From assembly GCA_016710765.1 (NCBI GenBank), contig JADJUJ010000015.1, positions 71,857-135,856 on the forward strand: a stretch of DNA of 64,000 bases, written 5' to 3'. The DNA is from Lewinellaceae bacterium. GTDB lineage: Bacteria > Bacteroidota > Bacteroidia > Chitinophagales > Saprospiraceae. This document shows positions 1 to 8,595 of this stretch, piece by piece; the first letter of the stretch is position 1, and each line of letters starts with the position of its first letter. A model generated the notes under the pieces. The model saw only the letters and a list, made by a program, of their open reading frames with translations, was not told the origin of the DNA and searched no databases. The position numbers and the translations under genes are program-made.

Positions 1-742
1 CAATAAAATAACCCAATCCTGAACTTATGCTGATCTTGAATTGCTGGCAAACATTGTTGGCGGTTCTATTCCAAATATCCAACAAGGTACCGGAAGCGGT
101 ATTGCAAGCAGAAACATCCAGCACTTTATCACTCGAAAAAGCGGGTTTTAGGAAAACGTTCGTATAACTCAAAGCGGAGGGTAACATGGATGGCGTAGAA
201 GCGGAATACCTGAACTGCTGTCGTTTCTCGGCGCTGTTATACTCAGATAACTGCATTTCTTCGCCATCTTTGGAACTTGAGGGAGCCTCAAGCACCATTT
301 GTGAAGTAAATGACCGTATAACAATTACCTGAAAACCTGAAGATGGAAGGATCTCCCAAAGTTGGTTGTCTGCTTTACCCATGGCAGCTTGCAACTCCGG
401 TTTAGCGCACCCTGAACCCGAATTTTCGGTTAGATATGCCAGGAAACCGTTGTTCAGGATGCGCACCAAATTATGCCCATCCCGAACCCCGGCCGGGAGA
501 AAAAACCATTCCTGACCAAAGCCGTCTGCATCCCCATTTCTGGTAAAGCCACGGTTTTGTTGTATGCGTTTCCCTTTGCTCGGCGAACCGTCTTCCACTT
601 CAAGGGTCTTCCCATTCGAGATCGCTTCCAAGCGGTATTTCCGGTTAATGTCGATCCCGTAATTTATTTGAGCCGATAGAATAGAAACTCCAGTAAAATA
701 GAAAAATAAAGCAACGGAAATGGCAGTGGCTGTTGTTTTCAT
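1..742 (-). CDS. Secreted ricin-type lectin-domain protein, C-terminus cut by window edge
   Basis: The reading frame is open from an ATG at 742 to base 1, about 247 codons, and runs off the left edge. Residues 1-25 form a signal peptide ending around ILSAQ. The mature part shows the repeated Q-x-W/F pattern of beta-trefoil (ricin B/CBM13) lectins: QEWFF, NQLWEI, QQFRY and CQQFKI, spaced roughly 45-60 residues apart, with LRILNNGFLAYL-like strands between them. This predicts an exported carbohydrate-binding protein. It is the first gene of a minus-strand run of secreted proteins to 4276. No catalytic domain is visible in the part present; one could lie beyond the edge. The family call is from motif spacing, not from a search. 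Confidence 0.75.
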   Translation of the reverse strand, partial: MKTTATAISVALFFYFTGVSILSAQINYGIDINRKYRLEAISNGKTLEVEDGSPSKGKRIQQNRGFTRNGDADGFGQEWFFLPAGVRDGHNLVRILNNGFLAYLTENSGSGCAKPELQAAMGKADNQLWEILPSSGFQVIVIRSFTSQMVLEAPSSSKDGEEMQLSEYNSAEKRQQFRYSASTPSMLPSALSYTNVFLKPAFSSDKVLDVSACNTASGTLLDIWNRTANNVCQQFKISISSGLGYFI

Positions 743-797
743 TTTATTAAAAATAATTGCCAGAAATGCTGACGGGCTTTTTCGCTGGATTTAATTT

Positions 798-1220
798 TTA
801 TTTATATTGAGAAAAAATATACTCCAGTTTAATCATAACCTCCTTCTGGATATCGTTTGATACAAACAGCAAGGTGCAAGTATCGCAACCTGGGTCGATT
901 GGCTTTGGCTTTTTCTTATTTGGCTTAATATCCTGATTGTTTGAGCCTGGGTTGTCGGGTGTTTCAGACAGCGGTGGAATTACCGGCGGCCGCCAAGAAA
1001 CTGCATCCGTTGGATCCAAAGGCTTGGCGCCGGTAACCTTGTACACAATACCATCCTCGTCAATAACTGAGGCAGTGCCATATGCCTGGCCATTTAGCAG
1101 AGAAGTAATGTTGTTCCAGTCAGAAGCCCTGATCAATTGATCAGCCTTGAGCACAATTTGCGCCTGGTTGTTGTACGCAACGAAGCACAACAGCAGCGCT
1201 GAGAAAAGAATTTTTTTCAT
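798..1220 (-). CDS. Small secreted protein of unknown function
   Basis: A 140-residue protein with a clear signal peptide (MKKILFSALLLCFVAYNNQA, cleavage after the AxA-like NQA). The middle contains a Pro/Asn/Lys-rich low-complexity linker (around residues 85-110), followed by a CDTC motif and a short hydrophobic C-terminal segment. I recognise no family. It lies between two other genes for exported proteins on the same strand, with gaps of 55 and 137 bases, so it may be co-expressed with them. The opposite-strand open frame within it is a shadow. Confidence 0.6.
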   Translation of the reverse strand: MKKILFSALLLCFVAYNNQAQIVLKADQLIRASDWNNITSLLNGQAYGTASVIDEDGIVYKVTGAKPLDPTDAVSWRPPVIPPLSETPDNPGSNNQDIKPNKKKPKPIDPGCDTCTLLFVSNDIQKEVMIKLEYIFSQYK

Positions 1221-1357
1221 GTCATTAATTTTAATGGTTAGTTGGGCTTTGCCCGTTAGACTTTACCCTATAAATTTTAATTTCTGGTATTCAACGCATC
1301 AATTTTTAACAAAATATCTGTAGATAAACAATGCACATGCTGTTTTATATCTGACTG

Positions 1358-1791
1358 CTATTTAACCAAAAAACCATTGGCGGCCATCCAGGTAACTCCG
1401 GTACCCTCATACAAAGCAGCAAATGCCGCACCATTAGGTTTCGTTACATTTTTCATAATTTTTCCTCTGATCTGATATGCAGTAGATTCGTATTTTTTCG
1501 TAGTGACATTCAGTTTTAGATTGTAATCGTAAAGGGAAACCGGGTCTTTCACGATGGTGCTGGGAATGTCGGTATAAGTGTACAAAAACCAGGTTTCACT
1601 GCCGTGCACCCAAATAAAATCGATCACTTTTCCACAAGCTCATCCCAGGTAATGGATAATGTTTCATCCGGGCTGGGGCAATTCCCATAATGAAGTTCTG
1701 AAGTTTTAAACGTCATGGTTTGTGCAAACAGGGCATTGTTAATTCCTGACAATACCAAAGCAAGCAATACTGGAAAAAGAATTTTTTTCAT
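1358..1791 (-). CDS. Small secreted protein, unknown function, one frameshift
   Basis: The true start is the ATG at 1791, giving a signal peptide (MKKILFPVLLALVLSGINNA, then LFAQ). The first frame ends at TGA 1626-1624 after residues DELVEK. The frame one base over continues immediately with VIDFIWVHGSETWF and runs to the stop at 1358. Restoring one A in the AAAA run there gives an uninterrupted protein of about 144 residues. The C-terminal half is Tyr/Thr/Lys rich and looks like a compact beta domain; no family recognised. Signal peptide and size resemble the neighbour at 798-1220. Whether the indel is real or an assembly error cannot be decided from sequence alone. Confidence 0.55.
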
Positions 1792-1879
1792 GTTTCAAAT
1801 TTTAACTTTCAGATAAAAAGAGTGTAAATAATGAAATTAAAACATGCGTCTAAATTGTCGCAGACTTTATGAAAACGGG

Positions 1880-3318
1880 TTATTTGGTTATGATCCAGCG
1901 TTGGTTTAGCGCAGCACTGCAATCCCATTGTCCGATTGGAGAAAAATCGCCCACCGAAGCATTATAAACCTCCATGACCTTCGACGAGGCGCGGTTTCTT
2001 AACAAAAAATGAGCCGTCGCAATACCGAATCAACCGCCATTGCTGGGTTTCTGCATTGCCCGGCGAATTGGTCACCACATTGGCGCCATTGCCGCTGCTT
2101 CCCACATCGAGGTTTTTGTTGCTGTAAACACTGGAAATATTGTAATAATCTTCGTTTACCTTCCGCAAACGCCATTTTTGACTGTCGTATCCTTTGGGTT
2201 GGTAAATCACAGTGAACGTGCCATCGACTTTTTCCCCATTGAGAATATCAATGACCTTGTGTCCTGCCAGCACATTGCTCAATATATACCCTGTTGTAGG
2301 TTCAAAATTCTCAGAACTGGTTACGTTAATTTGGTTGGTTTCTGCAGACATGCTGAGTTGCTCAATTTTGAGATAAAGGGTATAGTCGCCTTTCAACTCC
2401 CCATCATCCAGAAATCGGATTGGTAAAACACCCCGGCCGTATCCAATGTCAGTATTCATCAACTGGACTGCAGTTTCCTGCCACAATCGTATTTGGAGGG
2501 GACGGTGGATAAATCCTTCCTTGGTTGACCTTTCAGATCCCACCGGCCGATCCGCGGGTTTAGAAGTGACTACTTTATAATCCCGTTGAGCAACCTGGGT
2601 ACTCACTTTGTAAAAGTTTCGGGGAAACTGTTGGGCAAGTGTGGGCGCCGGGTTGATACCCGGAGCATCAAAATTATAGGAATTGGGAAAAGGCCCGTCC
2701 AGCAAGGCATCTACTAATCCAACCGTAGCAGAAACCGGCAAGTTTGTAAGTCGGCCAATGATGCTGTTTTCCCAGAAATTGGTCAAAAAGTCGCCCGGCC
2801 CATCCCACTCAAAAACAGAGGGGTGAATAATCACATTATCTCCGCCGGGCTGCAACTGCCCTTCCCAAAGGATAAAAGGCAACAAATCGGCCAACGATGC
2901 TTGGCTGTTTTTCCAGGGCTCTGCCTGTGGCACAGCATCGCCGGTCTGAATACCGCCCAATCCTCCGACGGCCGATCCGGCCATCACCCTTCGTTCTTCT
3001 TTTGAACGATTGTTGACATCACCCATCACCCGGCTTTTCGTCGTAATTCTGGTTCTGGGAATGATTTGTCCATCCGTGTTGATCATATAACTGATCGCAC
3101 TAAGATAAATTTCATCGTGCTTTCCATCGCGCTCGAAGGCGTCATCGCTGGTTTCCCGATTACAGGTAAAACCGACTGCAGAAACCCTGAAATAATTGGC
3201 CGGAGCTGGAGTGGAAGTTATTGCAACACCTGATTGTAGAAAAACCGGGTTGTTTTGTCGTTGTCGCAAGAAGGCTTAGCAACATACTCATGCCCGCAAG
3301 AGCAATTGATTTTCTCAT
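1880..3318 (-). CDS. Secreted protein with C-terminal ricin-type beta-trefoil, two frameshifts
   Basis: An ATG at 3318 opens a signal peptide (MRKSIALAGMSMLLSLLA). Within 25 codons the frame shifts at an A5 run (3240-3244) into a long frame to 1962. A second shift at A6 (2004-2009) is needed to finish the lectin domain, which then ends ALNQRWIITK with a stop at 1880. Reconstructed length is about 479 residues. The N-terminal two thirds is an unrecognised exported domain with many Asn/Pro loops. The last ~140 residues carry QKWRLR, QQWRLI and NQRWII, the Q-x-W signature of ricin B-type carbohydrate-binding trefoils. The gene starts 12 bases after the lipoprotein gene upstream, so the two probably share a transcript. 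Confidence 0.65.
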
Positions 3319-3330
3319 GACTGGTAGTTT

Positions 3331-4276
3331 TTAATTTTGAAAAAGCGCATCCACATTCAATATTTTTCGGTAAAAACCTTGACCCACCATGCTGGAATAC
3401 CCCCGCCTCCAACAGGTCAACTTCTTTGGACATAAATCCGTACAATTTGCCGCTGAATGTGCCGCTGATTTCTGCTTCCGTGGCTGAAACCCGTTTCCAG
3501 GAGCTTATTTCAAATTGAAATGGTGTTTTTGGATTTTTGGCATTTCCAGACTGGTGGTTGCCAGAAACATGGCTTTCTGTTGATTTGCCCAAAGCACTGC
3601 CGCTCATTCCTGCCTCCAGCCCCTCCAATTGAACCAGGCCGGGTTTCTCTTTGAAATCCCTGACCTGAAAATCCAGTTGCCGACTGTCGGGCGCACCAAA
3701 GGCTTTGAACGAAAGTTGTAAATAGGGTTGATCAGAAACCCCCTGCAGCCCTTTTGCATAGAACAAGGCAGAGCCGTAATAACTCCCTGCCAACCATGGT
3801 TTTCCGTTGAGGGTTGCCGCCAATTCCCTGGCGTCGGAAGCAGCAGCATTTACAGATGGAACCTTTTCGCTACCTCCCGGATAATTACTGCCTATATTTA
3901 CAAGGTAAAATCCCTGGTCAAATCCATTTGCCTTGCCAGCAGTTTGCAACACAACAAAAGGAGTGTCGCCAGGGCTGGCAGACGTTACTACCTGGTCGTT
4001 CAGTTTCATTTCAATGACTTTAAAAGAAAATCGCTTGCCGTTTTTATCCACAGCATCGAGTTGAGAACCAGTTTTCATTTGTCCCATTTGAATGCTGACG
4101 GCAGCCGAATACTCGCCTCGATCGGCATTGTCGATAAACACCATCTCAACCAGTGCCTGCAACGAGGTATTGGCACCCACTTCTTTCACCGATGATTCGG
4201 ATGAGGTTGACTGGCACGATGATAAATTGAAAAAAATAATGAGGCTATACAGGATGTTCATGGTATTATGTTTCAT
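3331..4276 (-). CDS. Lipoprotein, possibly with a translation-factor-like beta-barrel domain
   Basis: N-terminus has a lipoprotein signal with lipobox NLSSC (Cys about residue 21), so it is predicted to be lipid-anchored. Residues ~40-110 (FIDNADRGEYSAAV ... SPGDTPFVVLQT) resemble the EF-Tu domain 2 barrel pattern: a V-x-G-x-hydrophobic strand, a basic turn, then a G-D loop. This is a fold suggestion only; there is no G domain. As read, the frame runs into the next gene to 3218. A one-base change in the C5 run at 3400-3404 instead gives the C-terminus YRKILNVDALFQN and a stop at 3331, 12 bases before the next ATG, which I judge to be the real end. An alternative start is the ATG at 4261. Confidence 0.55.
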
Positions 4277-4531
4277 GTTTACAAAAATGATAGATTAAAA
4301 AATGCGCATTTCAGGACGGCCTTTCGCCAGGAATCTAAATTTTGACGCAAGATGACCGGTTTGAGGCCTTTCTTAAAATGTGTTTTTCAGGAATGGTAGA
4401 TTTGAGGTTAGGAGTGGCAGATATTAGCGTATAAAGAACCAAAGCAGGTTTATTCTACCACTCCTGACCCCAAACCCACCGCTCCTGAAAATTTCGAGTT
4501 GATATGGAGCCCGACTTTGTACCTTTCCTAT

Positions 4532-7500
4532 ATGATTCAAAGGCATGTTTTCTTTTGGCTTGTTTTTGGAATGGCCGTGCAGCATCTTCACAGCCAAACA
4601 CGGCATTGGGTTGTTCCCAATGGAGATATCTATTTGCTGGAAAATTTCAATCCAGACCCACCTGCGCTTTTTATTGAAAATATTGAACAAAAGGGCATTT
4701 ACCCCATCTCCAACTATGTAGTCGGGCAGGATAGCCTGGGTTTTTTATGGCTGTCAGGACAAGGTGGACCCCTGCTCCGATACGATGGCCTTTCCATGAA
4801 AAAATACCAGCCGGAAGGACTTCAAAACTTCCAGGAGGGCATTTATACCATTGAGTCAGTAGGCAACCAATTGTGGTTGCCCATGAAAAACGGACTGGGT
4901 TGCTACAACCTGACAAATGGAAATCTGAAAACCATCGAAAATAACATCCAAGCCAATGACAGTCTGGTGGTATCCGTTTTTTATGATTCCAGGCGAAAAA
5001 AAGTAGTGGTTAATTTTGGAGAAGATGCCGCGGTCAAACTTGCTGTTTTCGATCCGGTAGCCGGACGCTATACACAGATACTCGATGGTATTCCTCAAAA
5101 TGCCTACACAGGAGAGCCTTTGGAGTTTTCCCCAAAATACTATGCTGAAATGGCAATGGACGACAATGGCCATTACTGGGTGAATGCTGTTTTTGAAAAA
5201 GACAATATGTTGCTCTCCCTTGATCCGGAAAGCGGAGAATGGCTTGCCTACCCTTTCCTTCAATACCGGGAAAATGGGAAACCCAATCCAGAACCCTGGA
5301 AATATACCATGCTGGAGATCCTGCTCGACCAGGATGGCAGGCACATATGGACCAGCGGTTTTTATGGTGGATTGAAGTGCTTTGACAAGGTTACCCGGCG
5401 TTGGCAACAGTATATGGTCAATGTTCCGGAGCATGAATTTGCTGCCAATTGCATAGTCGATATAGCACAATATAACGAGCAAACCCTGCTGTTGGGTTCA
5501 AACCTTGGATTGCATTTGTTCGACAAGCGAACTGGTAGATTGTACAACTACAACCTGTCGCCCAAGGGCGCAGGAAACCATTTCAGCCGCACCATAAGCA
5601 AAGTAAGCCTTGACCGGGATGGAAATGCATGGATCACCAGTGTGGTTACAGGACTGCACAAAATAGACCCCAGAAAACAGTTTTTTCAAAAAGAGCACCA
5701 ACTGCCAATTGATTTTTCCCCTTATGATTTTTATCGTGACAAAGCTACTGGCAAGGCTTTTTTTCTGGGAATCAATTTTCAGGACAACGACTGCCAACTC
5801 TTGTTTTTAAACGAAAAAACGGGGGAATACTCCTGCCAAAGTATTCCGGTTCGACTTGTTACGCTTCAGCCTGATCCGGATAAAAGGGTTTTGTGGGCAG
5901 GGGCTACCACTGGTGGACTTTGGCAGATTGACATTGTCAGCAACATGGCAAAGCAGGTGCGCATGCCCATCACAGGCCTGGAAGGCGCAACCACTGCCAG
6001 CCTTGGCGGCTGCCATCTCAGTCGCGATGCCTCCGGCAACATGTGGCTGGGTACTGGTAAATATGGGTTGATAAAATACGAGCGACAACATCGTGTTTTC
6101 CGGGCAATTGTATCGAAAACAGGCCAAAACAAACTGTTGCTATCCAACGCCCTTCAGGCAGTTTTTGTAGACAAAAACGGGAGCATTTGGGTTAATTATT
6201 TGGATAAAAAAATACAATTTGTCACGAAAATCACAGAATCGTCAACAGAAGATTTTTCATCCCTCCACTTTTCACTGCCCGGGGGAAAAGTGTCCATTAG
6301 CAGTGTCTGGGCACAAAATTTTGCCGAAACCTCCGACAAATCGATTTGGGTTCAGGGTATGCTGCAGCTTTTTCGGCTGCGAAGCAACTCGGACAGTTTT
6401 GAACTTGTACCCGACATTACGCCAACCTACGGCATCATTACAACCGATACAAAAGGCAATTTATGGGTCAATTCCAAGGGTCGTGTTCATTGTTTTGATG
6501 CCTCAACACAACGTTGGAAACATTTTGGCTCCAAAGACGGCTTCCCGCTGGCGACCCCCTACGAGTTGATGTCCAATTGCTATGATGAAAAAATATACTT
6601 TACTGGCACTTGCTTTTGGTATCCTGCCGATTTGCGATTCAACGAGGTCATGCCCCGGCCTGTTTTTACTGCATTTAAAGTCAATGAGAAAGAACTTGAT
6701 CTCAACGGTAAGGACCTCAATTTTGTAAAAGAACTTAGATTGGAAGCCGGTCAGCGTTCATTTACCATTGAATTTGCCGGATTGAGTTATACAAATTCAG
6801 AAGACAACCAGTTTGCCTACCAACTGCTTGGACTGGACGACAATTGGGTGTTTTGTGGAAACCGACATACAGCCTCCTTCACACAACTTCCCCCGGGAGT
6901 CTATACTTTTCGGCTCCAGGTTGCCAATTCGGATACCGAACTGCACCAGAAATGGAATCAGGAACCGGCTGAATTGCGGATCATTATTTCGGGTTATTTT
7001 TACCAAACCACCTGGTTTAAACTTCTGGCGGGAATTGTTTTAATCGCCGGATTTTATTTTCTCTGGAAAGTAAGAATGCAGGATATCCAAAACGAAGCGC
7101 GTTTACGCGAACGGGAAGCGGAATTTCAAAAACAGCTGGCAGAAGTGGAAATGTCGGCACTCCGCTCTCAAATGAACCCACATTTTATCTTCAATGTACT
7201 CAACAGCATCAACCGCTATACCCTGGACCACGATGCCGATACAGCATCTACATACCTGACAAAATTTGCAAGACTGGTGCGCATGGTCCTGGAAAACAGC
7301 CGCAACCTGTATGTCACGCTCCAGAGCGACTTGACAGCATTGCGACTATACACCGAAATGGAGGCGATGCGCTTTAAGGAAAAACTGCAGTTCCACATTG
7401 AGGTGGCGCCGGATATCGATCAACAATATGTAAAAATTCCACCGATGCTCATCCAACCTTATGTAGAAAATGCCATCTGGCACGGCCTGATGCACAAAAA

Positions 7501-7774
7501 GTCCGGCGGAACAGTATGGATCAAGGTAATGCAAGCATCGGAATCGTTTTTAAACGTAGAGATAAAAGATGATGGAATTGGAAGAGCGGCTGCTATGGTG
7601 TTGAAAAGCAAATCTGCAGTAGAAAGTAAATCATTTGGTATGCACATTACTTCCCAACGCCTTGATTTGGTAAACAAACTGTACCACACTGAGTTAAGCG
7701 TTTCCGTTCAGGATTTATTGGATAGAAATGGCCTGGCAGCCGGAACGATCGTTGTTTTAAAAATTCCTGTTTAA
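4532..7774 (+). CDS. Propeller-sensor histidine kinase of the LytS type
   Basis: The ATG at 4532 gives a signal peptide (MIQRHVFFWLVFGMAVQHLH); the longer frame from TTG 4499 adds 11 residues without support. Residues ~30-700 form a two-component-regulator beta-propeller region with repeated DxxGxxW-type blades (DSLGFLWLSG, DDNGHYWVN, DRDGNAWITS, DASGNMWLGTG). A Y_Y_Y domain follows (LLGLDDNWVFC ... PPGVYTFRLQVAN), then one transmembrane helix (~830-850), a coiled coil, and a LytS-type kinase core with SQMNPHFIFN (phospho-acceptor His884) and an N-box YVENAIWHG. It lacks the C-terminal receiver/AraC parts of hybrid systems; the LytTR regulator is the separate gene 11 bases downstream. It probably senses a periplasmic ligand. 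Confidence 0.88.
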   Translation: MIQRHVFFWLVFGMAVQHLHSQTRHWVVPNGDIYLLENFNPDPPALFIENIEQKGIYPISNYVVGQDSLGFLWLSGQGGPLLRYDGLSMKKYQPEGLQNFQEGIYTIESVGNQLWLPMKNGLGCYNLTNGNLKTIENNIQANDSLVVSVFYDSRRKKVVVNFGEDAAVKLAVFDPVAGRYTQILDGIPQNAYTGEPLEFSPKYYAEMAMDDNGHYWVNAVFEKDNMLLSLDPESGEWLAYPFLQYRENGKPNPEPWKYTMLEILLDQDGRHIWTSGFYGGLKCFDKVTRRWQQYMVNVPEHEFAANCIVDIAQYNEQTLLLGSNLGLHLFDKRTGRLYNYNLSPKGAGNHFSRTISKVSLDRDGNAWITSVVTGLHKIDPRKQFFQKEHQLPIDFSPYDFYRDKATGKAFFLGINFQDNDCQLLFLNEKTGEYSCQSIPVRLVTLQPDPDKRVLWAGATTGGLWQIDIVSNMAKQVRMPITGLEGATTASLGGCHLSRDASGNMWLGTGKYGLIKYERQHRVFRAIVSKTGQNKLLLSNALQAVFVDKNGSIWVNYLDKKIQFVTKITESSTEDFSSLHFSLPGGKVSISSVWAQNFAETSDKSIWVQGMLQLFRLRSNSDSFELVPDITPTYGIITTDTKGNLWVNSKGRVHCFDASTQRWKHFGSKDGFPLATPYELMSNCYDEKIYFTGTCFWYPADLRFNEVMPRPVFTAFKVNEKELDLNGKDLNFVKELRLEAGQRSFTIEFAGLSYTNSEDNQFAYQLLGLDDNWVFCGNRHTASFTQLPPGVYTFRLQVANSDTELHQKWNQEPAELRIIISGYFYQTTWFKLLAGIVLIAGFYFLWKVRMQDIQNEARLREREAEFQKQLAEVEMSALRSQMNPHFIFNVLNSINRYTLDHDADTASTYLTKFARLVRMVLENSRNLYVTLQSDLTALRLYTEMEAMRFKEKLQFHIEVAPDIDQQYVKIPPMLIQPYVENAIWHGLMHKKSGGTVWIKVMQASESFLNVEIKDDGIGRAAAMVLKSKSAVESKSFGMHITSQRLDLVNKLYHTELSVSVQDLLDRNGLAAGTIVVLKIPV

Positions 7775-7785
7775 AAAATTACACC

Positions 7786-8523
7786 ATGAAAACCATAATA
7801 CTCGACGACGAGCCCGATAGCATCCACGTACTGCAGCGCCTGCTTGAAAAGCACTGTCCGGAACTGCATGTAGAGGCTTCCTGTACCGACAGTGAGGAGG
7901 GCCTGTTGCTCATCAAACAGATCAAACCAGAACTCGTTTTTCTTGATATCGAGATGCCCCGGCTTAATGGTTTTCAGCTGATTGAGGCACTCGGCGACCA
8001 ACGCATGATGCTCGTTTTCACAACGGCGTACGACAAATATGCACTCAAAGCATTCAAATTTAGCGCATTAGACTATTTACTAAAACCCATTGACCCCCGA
8101 TCTGATCAAGGCCGTCGCCAAAGCAATGGAGCGAAGGGAAATTGATCACCGGCAAATTGACATCCTCCAGCACCAAATGCAACCTGCGAAACGGCTGAGT
8201 GGAAAATTGCTTTACCCAACCAACATGGCTTTACTTTTGTGGATATCCATACAATTCTATACGTGGAAAGTGATGGAAGTTATTCCAAGATCTATCTCCA
8301 ATCAGAAGAGGTTTACCTCGTCACAAAATCCATTGGCGAAGTAGAGGACGTGTTAGAAACTGAGTCTTTTTATCGAACACACAGACAGTATATTATTAAT
8401 CTGAATTTTATTAAGGACTATGTTCGTGGAGATGGTGGATATTTGATCATGCAAAATGGCAAAACTGTGCCCATTGCCAGAAACAGGAAGGAAGAGTTTC
8501 AGATGCTTTTTGCACGGCTATAA
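7786..8523 (+). CDS. LytTR-family response regulator, two frameshifts
   Basis: The receiver domain occupies residues 1-115 with acidic pocket (DDEPD), phospho-acceptor Asp54 in FLDIEMPRLNG, the TTAYDKYAL Thr motif and the KPI Lys. The frame then breaks at the C5 run 8094-8098, passes through the linker (DLIKAVAKAMERRE), and breaks again at A4 8203-8206. It resumes as a LytTR DNA-binding domain (ILYVESDGSYSKIY ... FYRTHRQYIINL) ending at 8523. One base change at each homopolymer restores a normal ~246-residue regulator. It follows the LytS-type kinase directly and is the obvious cognate partner. No conserved residue is lost, so the breaks are more likely sequence errors than inactivation. Confidence 0.8.
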
Positions 8524-8595
8524 GCCAATCCTATCGACCATTGGGTAAAAATCTTCCCCGGCTTTTTGATATCTTCACCATCAAAACCGACGCCC

